From: Schlesneria sp. DSM 10557 | GTDB lineage: Bacteria > Planctomycetota > Planctomycetia > Planctomycetales > Planctomycetaceae | Assembly: GCF_041860085.1 (NCBI RefSeq) | Contig: NZ_CP124747.1 | Span: 6,967,001 to 7,031,000, forward strand | DNA length: 64,000 nucleotides | Direction of reading: 5' to 3' | The notes under the pieces: generated by a model | Databases searched by the model: none | The model's input: the letters and a program-made list of their open reading frames with translations, nothing else | Told to the model about the DNA's origin: nothing | Translations under genes and position numbers: made by a program | In this document: piece after piece, positions 27,808-37,800 of the stretch | How the letters are laid out: every line of letters begins with the position of its first letter | How positions within the stretch are numbered: position 1 is the stretch's first letter

Positions 27808-28476
27808 TTACCAAAGATACCAAGCCTTATTAGTCAAGACAAACACGCCAAGAATTGCGTTTGTAACAGAATGCGTCAGCACACATGCCCAAATATTCAT
27901 TGTGCGTATGTAAATAAGATTTACCAATGATCCCCAGGCGAAAGCCGCGAACACCTCGGGGTGGACCGCGGCAAACATGAGTGAAACAACCAGAAAACTT
28001 GTGGTTGTGAATACCCCTTCGGGCACCTTTTCAAAGTCGTCTGAAATCAGATATCGAGATAGAAACCCTCGCCAGAAGATCTCTTCCACGAGTGGGACAA
28101 CGATTACCAGTTCAAGCAGGCGGACTGCGGTGAAGGCGATTTGCAGAGGTGTCGGTGATCCGTCTGCAAACGGATTGAAGCCAGCTCTCGTTCCCTGTAC
28201 CGAGATGATCGCATTGTGAATAGCTGGGACTGCGGATTGAGCGTATATCAGCCCTATCCAAATTCCGAATCCGACGATGCCCCCTGCGACAGCCAGTCCG
28301 AAACCCCGGGTCGAAAATTTGGGGTACGACTTTCTGAACAGGATGAGTGCCCCCGTTGCAAGTAATCCCTTCAACGTACAAATCAGCATGTAAGTAGCGG
28401 ACTGAGAGTCCGAAGGTTCAAGCATGGCCGGAAGGAGGTAGAGGCAAAACGGTAGCACGTAAGAGATCGCGGCCAT
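27808..28476 (-). CDS. CPBP/CAAX-type intramembrane protease, exosortase-associated form
   Basis: A 222-residue membrane protein with about six to seven helices. It has the glutamic-protease motif EEIFWRG (Glu131, Glu132, Arg136), His172 in FAAVHPE, and HSVTN (His202, Asn206). These are the catalytic residues of Rce1/CPBP proteases. Length and the LVEEIFWRGFLSRYL pattern resemble the family found beside exosortases (PEP-CTERM-associated CAAX protease). It sits 274 bp downstream of the PEP-CTERM gene, which fits that family. Its substrate may be a sorted protein or a membrane anchor. Confidence 0.88.
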   Translation of the reverse strand: MAAISYVLPFCLYLLPAMLEPSDSQSATYMLICTLKGLLATGALILFRKSYPKFSTRGFGLAVAGGIVGFGIWIGLIYAQSAVPAIHNAIISVQGTRAGFNPFADGSPTPLQIAFTAVRLLELVIVVPLVEEIFWRGFLSRYLISDDFEKVPEGVFTTTSFLVVSLMFAAVHPEVFAAFAWGSLVNLIYIRTMNIWACVLTHSVTNAILGVFVLTNKAWYLW

Positions 28477-28647
28477 CGGCTTGTTTTTCCCAAGTGACAG
28501 TTATTGACTTACTGCATCAATCTTGTCTGCGGCCTTGTCGGGCAACCGTGATATTGCGCAAGCGAGACTTACACGACCGCGTCGCACAGGTACGGATTCG
28601 GCCTCATTCAAGTGAAGCGAGATGAAAGCATATCCGGTTTCCGGAGT

Positions 28648-28688
28648 GCAAAAAAGAAGGGAAGCCGCCCCAGTAAGAGCGGCTTCCC
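28648..28688 (-). terminator. Rho-independent terminator of the PEP-CTERM gene
   Basis: GGGAAGCCGC (28659-28668) and GCGGCTTCCC (28679-28688) form a perfect 10-bp stem. On the minus strand it is followed by TTCTTTTTTGCA. It lies 62 bp beyond the PEP-CTERM stop. It suggests that most transcripts of the substrate gene end here, before the CPBP gene. Confidence 0.85.
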
Positions 28689-28750
28689 CGAATTTAGCAG
28701 TCGCCGACGGATGTCGTGACGACTTGGATCAAGCAGTCAGCGGCCAGCAA

Positions 28751-29395
28751 TTAGCAAGCGGCTGCATTGCGTCGTCGGTAAGCCCGAACGCCCAGACCAA
28801 GACCACCCAAGGCCAGCAACGCGAAGGTTGATGGTTCTGGAACAGTCGTGAACACACCAGACGTTGCGAAGGTCACAAACTGTGGGAAATCGTTACCGGC
28901 TGGAATTGGCTGGTTAGCGAGCGTGAAGTTCAGGTAGAACTTGCCTTCGGTTGGGGCATTGACGCCCGAGGTGAAGGTGTGAGCGTCGCTAACCCATGCG
29001 ACCGAGTTGTTACCTGAGCGGGTCAGGGTCGAGGTGCCCGTACCGGACAGCAGCAGCGTGCCAGTCTGGTTAGCGCCGGAATAGATGTTGAACGTGTGGT
29101 TCAATTCCAGTTCAGGACCGGCGGTTGATGGACCAGTAGGGGTGCTGAAGAAGGACAGGTAGCCCTTGGTGAATCCCTGAAGACCAGCAAAGTCTGAGTT
29201 CGACAGGTTCAGGCGAACATCGTAAACGGTGTACCAGTTGGCTGGAGTGCCAACCAGGAAACCGCTCGAGTTTACTTGAGTCTGGGAGACGACGTCATAG
29301 AAAACGTCAGCCGAAGCTGGAGCTGCAACGCCAAACGATGCAGCGGCGACGACGAGACCCAAAGCCAATTTGCGGACGCTGTTTGCGAACAACAT
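28751..29395 (-). CDS. PEP-CTERM sorting domain protein
   Basis: A 214-residue secreted protein. It has a signal peptide (about 1-30, ending ASADV), a beta-rich, Gly/Ser/Thr/Asn-rich central region of unknown fold, and a C-terminal PEP-CTERM tail. The tail is VPEPSTFALLALGGLGLGV, a 19-residue motif-plus-helix, then RAYRRR. This is the sorting signal cut by exosortase in EPS-forming bacteria. ATG 29395 is chosen because it puts the signal peptide at the N-terminus. The terminator at 28648 and the exosortase gene at 42614 complete the picture. It is probably an EPS/envelope matrix or surface protein. Confidence 0.95.
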   Translation of the reverse strand: MLFANSVRKLALGLVVAAASFGVAAPASADVFYDVVSQTQVNSSGFLVGTPANWYTVYDVRLNLSNSDFAGLQGFTKGYLSFFSTPTGPSTAGPELELNHTFNIYSGANQTGTLLLSGTGTSTLTRSGNNSVAWVSDAHTFTSGVNAPTEGKFYLNFTLANQPIPAGNDFPQFVTFATSGVFTTVPEPSTFALLALGGLGLGVRAYRRRNAAAC

Positions 29396-29527
29396 AGATC
29401 TTAACCTTCTGTAGATTGAAACTCTTTTTGGAAAGTCCATACCCGGGACTGCACAGTGCGCCCGAAAGTACAAACTTAGCCCATGAATCCGAAGAAATTT
29501 GGGGTAAACCCCATCAACTCAACACAA

Positions 29528-30070
29528 TTAAACTGAGAAATTGTGAGGAAGTTGCCTCGGAGGGCGAAAGAGTCCTGAAGAAGGTGCGTCAGGAATTTGC
29601 AGAAACTCCCCCCTCCGCCAGTGCAAAAGCAGAACGGGATCGGGGAGCGCTGAACGCAGTGTTAACAGTGCGGCGTAGACAGGAGGAACACTGCCGCCAG
29701 ACGTTGAAGTCGATGAAGAAGATGTTCCGCCAGATCCTTGGTAGGTACTGGGAGCGAGAATCAGATCAGACTCAGGTGGCACCTCTTCCTGACCGTGCTC
29801 GATTTCGTCAGAAACTAGTGAATTAGCCTGAGCACCGACGACAATGTTGACTGGCTCAAATTCCGTCCAGCTCAACAGTCGACTGTAGAAAGTACCCTGA
29901 TCATCGATCAGGCCTCGCAGTTGGGACGAACCTGCATTCTCGATGGGGATAATCAGTTCCGCTCGAACATCCGAACTACCGAATCCTGCAAGAACCGCGA
30001 ATCCAAGGATCAACACCCAATCAATGTGATTGGTATGTCCTTTCCTGATTCGGGTGCCGGTATTCGACAT
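29528..30070 (-). CDS. Small secreted protein of unknown function
   Basis: A 180-residue product from ATG 30070 (GTG 30085 is possible). It has a basic N-terminus, a hydrophobic segment (about 18-35, WVLILGFAVLAGFG, ending VRAE) and an exported domain of ~60 residues with IVVGAQANSLVSDEI. A low-complexity Gly/Ser/Thr linker then leads to a tail SGLFRPPRQLPHNFSV. The end lacks any PEP-CTERM helix, so it is not a classic sorted substrate. It lies between the TPR genes and the PEP-CTERM gene in the same direction. No family was recognised. Confidence 0.6.
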   Translation of the reverse strand: MSNTGTRIRKGHTNHIDWVLILGFAVLAGFGSSDVRAELIIPIENAGSSQLRGLIDDQGTFYSRLLSWTEFEPVNIVVGAQANSLVSDEIEHGQEEVPPESDLILAPSTYQGSGGTSSSSTSTSGGSVPPVYAALLTLRSALPDPVLLLHWRRGEFLQIPDAPSSGLFRPPRQLPHNFSV

Positions 30071-30380
30071 GGTTGAAGAGTCCACGATTACTGAATCACA
30101 GCCGCTGTGGCTTTGCGAGGTCGGGTCACTCTACCGATTTTAACTTCTCTGATATCGGCAAATCAAGCCAATTCCTGAGAATGCATCTAAGTTTTTAAAA
30201 ATCTGTACACTATGATCGCTTACGAATGATTTGACTGCGGTGACTTTAACGAGCAAAACCAGTTCGAGAGTCGGGGTCGAGAGTGTGTCGATTTTTGATT
30301 CGCACCACCGGAAAGCGTTTTTTGTAGAAACTTTCTATTGCTGCGCGCCATTCGTGGCACGGTTTGGCGCTAATGAAAAC

Positions 30381-33300
30381 CTATTTCTGCGCAGCCTGTT
30401 CTTGGAGCAAGCCCAGTAACTCTTTCAAGAACGGGCGCTCGAGCGGGTGAAGTTCGTGTTCCCGCAGTGACAGCTGTTGCGCACGTTGAATGGCCTTGCG
30501 AGCGGGGTCGTATTGTTTCAATGCCGCATACGCTCGGGCAACGTGGAACCGTCTTTCTGCGGTCTCACGCTGGCTAACTGCTCCTTCAAAGTCGGCGACA
30601 GACTTTTCGGGGTGACCTGACGAGAGATTGATGAGTCCACGGGAGTCCAGAAGTACGTGCGCCGGTCCCCCTGCATCGAGTGCCCGCTGGATGAGACCGT
30701 GTGCTTCGTTCGCGTCGCCCCCGGTCAGTGCGAGCAGCACTGCGAGATTATTGAGTGCCGGGATATTCTTTTCGTCACGCGACAAAATCGTGCGATAACC
30801 ATTGAGTGCTTCCCCGTAATGACCGCGCCAGCTTTTCAAATCTGCTGAGATTAAGGGGATCAGCGGCGAATCCGCATGCGTCGAAATATTCACATCTATC
30901 AAGGACTGAAGTCGGGACATCTGTGCCGTTGTCGCCTGGGGATTCTTCATCATCGCCACCGCCACACTGGCGATCCGCATGGGGGAAGATTTGGCCCCGT
31001 GCTCCTGAAGCAGATCCAATGCGCGATCGATCTCACTCGTCTGAACGAGAAACTCCGCCAGCGCGAGCATCTCTTCCGGTCGGTCCTCGATATACTTTTT
31101 ATAGAGAGCCTCCGCTTCGGCGGCGAACTTGGCGGCTTCGGATGACTGGCCCATCTGCTCCAGTCGCCGTCCGAACTCTTCCAGGCTTTTTGCCGCCCAG
31201 AGCTTAAATTTCACGGTCGAATCGGCTTTGGATGGGTCGATTGAACGACTGTTTGCAATCCCTTTCAGCAATCGAACGACATCAGCATATTGCTCTTTGC
31301 GAAACAAGAGTTGCGCTTCGAGTTCCGACGTTGAAAGTTCTTTCGGCGCAAGTTTCTGCAAAATGCCCAGGTACAGCTCCGCTTCCGTCAACTCCCCTGA
31401 CTGCAGGCTCAATTGTGCGTATGCGTTGTAGTAACGAGGATCGTCCTTTCGCGTTGTGATCAGCTTCTTGAGCTCATTTCTCGCTTTCGGCCGATCCCCA
31501 GCCTGCACATAGAGTCGTGCGAGCAGGAACCGGTCGTCTGCAGACGTCGCAGAGGACGGGTTCTGACGGAGCAGTTTTTCCAGAATCGCCACCGCCTGCT
31601 GCTGCTGGACTGTGGAAGCCGTGTTGGCCAGGATTACAGCCTTCAGGTGTGCGTCTTCCAGGGAATTGGGATTCACTGCGAGATGGCGTTCGACGATTCC
31701 CAGAGCTTCTCCGAGCTGATCCTGCCCTCCTCGACTCATTAAGACCCGAGCCAATTTCCGTTGAACTCCGGGAAGTTGATCGGTGTGCGACATGTCGCCG
31801 GAACTGGCAACTTTTATCATCTTTCGCAACACAGCTTCAGCGGAAGAGTTATCGCCGACTTTCATCAGATAATCAGCCAGGCGATGACCGATGGTCAGAC
31901 TCTGGGGTGTTTTGTCGTAGGCGGTTTGGTAAATCTGACGAGCTTGTTCGAACTTACCTGCGAGTTCATAGCTTAAGCCAATTGTGAGAGGCGCCTGTTC
32001 GCCAGACAATGCTGTTTGCTCTTCAGCAATGATGGAGTCCACCTCGTTCTTCTTTCCCGACAGGACCAGCACCTGTACGAGACCGACCCAAGGCTTGGGA
32101 TCGCTCTTATTGAGCGCAATGGCTTCGCGGAACTGGGGCTCGGCCAGCTTGTAGTTTCCCAGTGTCGCATATACCTGACCGAGCCACAGCGGATCGAGGG
32201 CCTCTTTCGATACGCGAACCAAGTCCTCAGTTGCTTTGAGCGCTTCCTTACTTCGGCCTAATTCCAAAGCGATATCGACTTCTGCCCGGTGCATTTCTTC
32301 AGTAAACGAGACGTGCGACTCTTTCAGTTCGCGGATCAGGTTCGCCGCCGCGTCGAACTTCGACAACTTGAATAGCAAGGCAAGCGTACGACCGGATACA
32401 GCTGTACTTCGGTCTCCGAGGCGAATGGCCTCGAGGTAATAGTCGGCTGCCTGTTCGTGGTCCCCAAGCTGTTCGCTGATTTCACCAGCAAGCAGGGGGA
32501 TACGACTCCAGTTCGGGGCGGTTGTCTTGGCCTTACTCAAGTGGGCGAGGCCCTCTCGCCGCAGTGTTTTGGCGTCACTCTCCGAGGGGGCTCCAATACT
32601 GGAGAGGGACAGTCGAAGTGCCTGGCCGTAGTGCCAAACAGCTTTCTCCCCAGCAATCCCTTTCACTTCCTCCAGAACACTCGCCATGAGGTCGGGCTTC
32701 TTCGCGCTGAGAGCGATGTCGAGCAGCGCAAGGCGAACGGGAAGATTTTTCGGTTCTGCTGCGGCGATTTCCCGTCCCAGCTTTTCCGCTGTGACTTGAT
32801 CCCCTGCATTCGAGAACAGGGGCACCAGTCCACCGGCGAGTTCCCGATATTCGGCATCGGTCCATTTACTGTTCTTTTCGGCGAGCTTCAATAACTGGGC
32901 GATTGTGTCGGGCCCACGGCGCCGCATTACGTAGCGAGCCTTGATCAGCCTCAATCTCACCGTGTCGCCGAAATGGTCATTGGCCGATTGAATGAGCTGT
33001 TCCGCCTTGTCCCATTCACTTTGCAGCAGGGCCAGTGAGATTTCCGCTTGCCATAACTCCATCGAATCGGCGTTTTTCGCGCGGGCTTCCGCGACGATTT
33101 TCTCGGCCCCGGCCACGTCCTCATGGGCCAGGTGCTTCTCCATGCGGAACAAGGCCACCTGGTCCTGGAGCGAAGGCTCGCCTTCCATACGCAGTAGCAC
33201 CTTGTCGAATTCATCCCATGTCGCGGGGTGAGTCAGGTTCCAGGCGAGCAATGCCTTTACCAGACCGATTGCCGCAGGCACAGGAGCTTTCGGCAGCGTG

Positions 33301-34733
33301 AGGAGCTGCTCATATTCTGCAATGGCTTCAGACAGTAATCCCGCGTTAGACAGGGCGTTCGCCAGTTCGAGGCGTGACTGAGCGTAGTTGGGATCCAAGG
33401 CGACGGAACGCCTCAGGGAAATCAATTGCTGATTCAAAGACAGTGTTTCGCCATGGGCCATTCCAAGCCAGAATTCAGCATCTTTAGCAAGGTCGGGGCG
33501 ATCCCGCAGATTGTTACGAAACGATTCGATCAGATCGATGGCTGTGAGCCAATCCTGTCGGTAGATCGCCGACTTCGCCTCGAGGTAAGCAACCAGTTCA
33601 CGCCGGTATTTTTCCTCACTGAGTCTGCGAATCAAGCCCTCAGTTTCACTGAACTTTCCCAGTTCAATCGCAATATCGGCGAGCGACCACTTAATCGGAA
33701 GATTGTCTGGCGCAGCCGCCACACCACGCATCAGGACGTCGAAGGCCGCTGGCGTATTCTTTTGCATCCGCTCCAGTTCTGCGAGCGACACATAGAATCG
33801 GTGATCGGTGGGATAAACACGGATACCGTGTTCGGCGTGCTCACGAAGTTCATCCAGCTTGTTGCTGGTGTAGGCTAGAAAAATTGCCAGTTGCCGAATG
33901 TCAGCATTATCAGGATCAAGTTTGATTGCCTGTTTGATGTCCTTCTCGGCTTGCTCCAGCATTTCATCTGCATTCTGCAGTTCCAGTTTCCGGGAGGATT
34001 TGGGTTCTGCAAGTCGCTCGGCCAGCCACTGTGCCCGATAGTAGTATGCCATCGGGTCGTTGGGATTCTCGGTGACCATCTGGTCGATGACGAGATTTGC
34101 ATCTGAGGCCCGATTCAATCTCTCATGTCGCAGCGATGCGAGCATGGTGTACGATTTGAGATAGGTCGGATCGGCCTCAATCGCAGTCTCCAGGGGCCGC
34201 TCCGCTTCGTCGAATCGATTCAAGGAAAAGAAGCATGTACTGAGCTGGGTCAGTGCTTCTGCATCCTTGGGATTCTCCTTCAGGAGATATTCTTCGATTT
34301 GCGAAACCGCTTCGGAATAACGACCGATTTGCAGAGAGGTCCGGACCAAATGCCGACGGACGTCCGATCGGTCCGGGACCAGCTTGAGAGCTCGATCCAT
34401 CATCGCATAAGCCTGATCGGGACGGCCTGAATCCTCAAGCAGCTGTCCGAACAGGATCAGACCTTCCGGGTCTTTCGGTGCCAGCAGGACATAACGGCGG
34501 AGATAGGCGGCCGCAACGTCCATCCTGTTTTCTGCCAGGGCACGCTTGGCCGCTCTCACGTAGGCCTGTGAATTGCGCGACATCTGGAAGGAGTGCAGAA
34601 GGTACAAACCTCCAGCCAGCCCCAGAAGACTGATCATCAACACAAGGATGAACCTGAGGTTCACCGAGCGGAGGATCTTTTGGAGTCTTCGCTTTCTCGA
34701 CTTTCTGCCTGAGCGTCTGAGCGTCGCGGACAA
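30381..34733 (-). CDS. Giant TPR protein, membrane-anchored (first copy)
   Basis: A 1450-residue protein with a strongly basic N-terminus and one membrane helix (about 28-48, RFILVLMISLLGLAGGLYLL). Thirty or more TPR-like helical pairs fill nearly all the rest, for example AEHGIRVYP, AIEADPTYLKSYTMLASL and ALNNLAVLLALTGG. It starts with TTG (AAGG eight bases upstream). Its architecture and C-terminus (HELHPLERPFLKELL) match the neighbouring 1434-residue protein, so these are tandem paralogues. In exosortase loci, TPR proteins help EPS assembly and export (PrsT/PEP-TPR type, general knowledge). This copy lacks their lipobox and is helix-anchored. No gene symbol is justified. Confidence 0.88.
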   Translation of the reverse strand: MSATLRRSGRKSRKRRLQKILRSVNLRFILVLMISLLGLAGGLYLLHSFQMSRNSQAYVRAAKRALAENRMDVAAAYLRRYVLLAPKDPEGLILFGQLLEDSGRPDQAYAMMDRALKLVPDRSDVRRHLVRTSLQIGRYSEAVSQIEEYLLKENPKDAEALTQLSTCFFSLNRFDEAERPLETAIEADPTYLKSYTMLASLRHERLNRASDANLVIDQMVTENPNDPMAYYYRAQWLAERLAEPKSSRKLELQNADEMLEQAEKDIKQAIKLDPDNADIRQLAIFLAYTSNKLDELREHAEHGIRVYPTDHRFYVSLAELERMQKNTPAAFDVLMRGVAAAPDNLPIKWSLADIAIELGKFSETEGLIRRLSEEKYRRELVAYLEAKSAIYRQDWLTAIDLIESFRNNLRDRPDLAKDAEFWLGMAHGETLSLNQQLISLRRSVALDPNYAQSRLELANALSNAGLLSEAIAEYEQLLTLPKAPVPAAIGLVKALLAWNLTHPATWDEFDKVLLRMEGEPSLQDQVALFRMEKHLAHEDVAGAEKIVAEARAKNADSMELWQAEISLALLQSEWDKAEQLIQSANDHFGDTVRLRLIKARYVMRRRGPDTIAQLLKLAEKNSKWTDAEYRELAGGLVPLFSNAGDQVTAEKLGREIAAAEPKNLPVRLALLDIALSAKKPDLMASVLEEVKGIAGEKAVWHYGQALRLSLSSIGAPSESDAKTLRREGLAHLSKAKTTAPNWSRIPLLAGEISEQLGDHEQAADYYLEAIRLGDRSTAVSGRTLALLFKLSKFDAAANLIRELKESHVSFTEEMHRAEVDIALELGRSKEALKATEDLVRVSKEALDPLWLGQVYATLGNYKLAEPQFREAIALNKSDPKPWVGLVQVLVLSGKKNEVDSIIAEEQTALSGEQAPLTIGLSYELAGKFEQARQIYQTAYDKTPQSLTIGHRLADYLMKVGDNSSAEAVLRKMIKVASSGDMSHTDQLPGVQRKLARVLMSRGGQDQLGEALGIVERHLAVNPNSLEDAHLKAVILANTASTVQQQQAVAILEKLLRQNPSSATSADDRFLLARLYVQAGDRPKARNELKKLITTRKDDPRYYNAYAQLSLQSGELTEAELYLGILQKLAPKELSTSELEAQLLFRKEQYADVVRLLKGIANSRSIDPSKADSTVKFKLWAAKSLEEFGRRLEQMGQSSEAAKFAAEAEALYKKYIEDRPEEMLALAEFLVQTSEIDRALDLLQEHGAKSSPMRIASVAVAMMKNPQATTAQMSRLQSLIDVNISTHADSPLIPLISADLKSWRGHYGEALNGYRTILSRDEKNIPALNNLAVLLALTGGDANEAHGLIQRALDAGGPAHVLLDSRGLINLSSGHPEKSVADFEGAVSQRETAERRFHVARAYAALKQYDPARKAIQRAQQLSLREHELHPLERPFLKELLGLLQEQAAQK

Positions 34734-34832
34734 CGGTGAAGCCTTAACAAAATCTTATTCGAGCAGTTGGTGCGGCATCGAGTGTTGCGTCAAAATCAGT
34801 CAAATTGTTTGTGGTCGTAAGTATAGTAGCTC

Positions 34833-37800
34833 TTAGGGGACGTCAACATGCAACTGTTCTTTCAGTTTATTTAGAAATTGACGCTCAATGGGATGCAGGT
34901 CCCGTTCAACCAGACCAAGTTGAACTGCTCGCTGCAAAGCGTCCTTTGCCTCTTTCAGCCGATCCGTTCTACTATAGCCCACTGCCGCGTGGTACTGCTC
35001 TTCGGCCGTTTCCTTCTCGTCGATGGCTTTCTCAAATTCTAGAACTGCCTTATCCGAGTGTCCAGCAGCGAGATACACCATTCCTTTAGTGTCTAAAAAG
35101 GCCTCGTTTCTGCCCCCGTATTCAATGGCCTTGTCAATCAGGCTTAAGGCTTCCCGGTGACTACCACCAGTTAAAGCCAGGACATACGCGAGATTGTTCA
35201 GAGCAATTGTATTTTTGGGGTTACTTGCGAGCATATCCCGATAGATTTTCATTGCCCCTTCATAGTCACCACGCCAGCTCATCAGATCGGTCAAGGCGAG
35301 CAGGAGCGCGACTGAATCAGGATTCTCTTTCAGCTTCTGTTCGACCAACCGCTGCGTCACAGCGAGTTGATCGGATGTCGAGAATTTGTTTCGCATCACC
35401 TTACGGGTGATTCCCGTCACTTGAGGGATGGTCGCTTCAGAGAAATGCTCCTGGAGAAGTTCCAGTGAGCGGGCGACCTGTTCCGTAACCGCCAGGAACT
35501 CGGCATATGCCAGAATCAGGTCAGGCTTCTCGACGATGAGCTGCTCGTAAAAAGACGTTGCTTCTGCGGCAAACTGCCTCGCGAGGTCCGCCTGATCTTT
35601 ATCCTGTGACAACTTCGTCGAGTAAGTCTCAAATTGCTTGGCGGCCCAGTACTTTCTGAATGTCGCAGCATCAGGTCGTTCGTCCGGTGTCGCCTCTTGT
35701 GTGCCGACTTTCTTGAGCAGCGTCGCGACCTCGTGGTACCGATTCCTTGCAAACAGAACCTGCGCCTTCAGGTCGAGTGTGAGCAAATCGTTCGGAACCA
35801 GTCTTTCAAGCGTTTCCAGGTAAACTTCTGCCTGCGGAATTTCTTTTTCCAGCAAGTTCAATTTCACGAACGCGGCAAGGAAACGGGGATCTTCTTTGCG
35901 ATCGCTGATTGATCGCCTGAGCTCGGACCGCCACTTCTTCAGGTCCCCTTCCATTTGGTAGAGGCTTGCCAGTAACCAGTGATCATCCGGCTGGAATTCG
36001 CCCGGCCGTTCCTGATTAATCAGATCTTCCAGGATCATGATTGCCTGGCGTCGTTCAATGGAGTTCGCACCACGCGCGTAGATATTGGCCTTCAGTCGCA
36101 GATCCTCAACTGTGGCAGGGCTGACTTCAGCGAGGTTCTTATCGATCTGAACCAATGCCTCAGCTACGGCCTCACGCTGGCCGTAAGTAAGAAGTGCGAT
36201 GACGAGGTTTCGCCGCAGCCAGAGTCGCGTCTGCTGGTTGAGGGCGGGTTTGCCCGAGGATTCCTGCAGCATCTCTCGAATTGCGACTTCGGCCTCTTTG
36301 ATCGAGCCCCACTTTACGAGGAATTCGATCCATCGACGGGTCAGTTCGGAGTCCTCCGGTGCCTTCTTGAGCGCCTGTTGGAAGTGTGTCTGGGCCAGAT
36401 CTTTGTTGCCCAGTGCGTCGTAACATTGCGCTAGCACAAGATCGACCTGGTCGGCCTCGAGCGTTTTTTGCGCCTCGGCGATGGTTGCCTCCGCCTGGTC
36501 GATTTGTTTGTTCTGAACCAGCGCCCGTACGAGACCGATCCAGGCTTGAGGTCGATTTTTTTCTACAGCGGTCACAATCCGAAATTGCTCGATTGCAGCC
36601 GGATAATTATCGACGTTCAAATAGACTTGCCCCAACCAGAGCGGGTCCTTGAAGTTTGACTTCCCGGAAACGAGCTGGGCAACCATCTTGCGCACCTGGT
36701 CTTTGCGGCCACGCTGCAATTCGACCGCGATCTCAGATTTCACCATGTCCACAGTGAAAACGGATTGGGAGTCTTTCAACTGCTGAATCAGTTTTTCAGC
36801 ATCATCGAAACGATTTGCGCCGATGAGCAGTGTGAGGGCACGACTGGCAACGGTCGGGGACCTTTCACCCATTCGGATAGCTTCGAGATATTTTGAGATC
36901 GCCTGAATCGCGTCGCCGCGACGGTCGTGAATTTCCGCGGTCAGCAACGGAATTCGTTCCCAGGTCGGCCGGATCGCTCGGGCTTTTTCCAAGTGTCCCA
37001 AGGCGCTCGACCAGGCTTCAACATCATTCGTCTCTTGTGCCTTCAGCACCAGACGCTCGGCTTCCCCGTAATGCCAGACGGCTCCTTCACCGACCACACG
37101 GCGAATTTCGTTGAGCACCCCCTCCATCAGGTCCAGGCGCTTTGCGCGGCGAGCAATATCCAGCAGTAGCAGGCGAATTCGCAAATTGTTCGGCTGCTCA
37201 GTTGAAATCTGCAAAGCGAGACGTTCCGCGTCTTCAAAGTCATTGGCGAGCAAGAATAATGAGGCTAACCCTTCCGCGAGCAGTTGTCGGTCCTGTGCAG
37301 AGTATTCCGGAAGGGGCGCCGACAGACTTCGAAGCTCTGTGATCGCCTCGGGCGAACCACCATTCTGAGCGACGAGTGCCCGAGCTTTCATGAGTCGCAC
37401 AGCGACAACATCGCCGAATTGTTCCTCTGCACCGCGAACAATTTCGTTGACTCGGTCTCGGTCGCGACCCGCCAGTGCGAGATCAAAGTCAGCTGACCAG
37501 AGGTCAATCTGATCCTTGTGCGACTCACGCGCAGCAGAGATCGATTGCACGGCTCCGGTGTAGTCTTGCGTGACCAGTTGCCGCTGCATGCGGAGAACGA
37601 CGAGCGTCGCCTCCTGGCTGCCGTCAGCATCGATTTTTTTTAACACAGCATCGAATTCACCCCAGCTACGTCGGTTCGCGGGCAGCAATAAGTTCTGCCG
37701 TAGCAGTAGCTTGGCCAGTGCGACATGAGCCGAAACAGGGGCATCAGAACTTGCGCAAACTGTTTGAAGCTCGTTAATGGCTTCCGTGATCTGATCAGCA

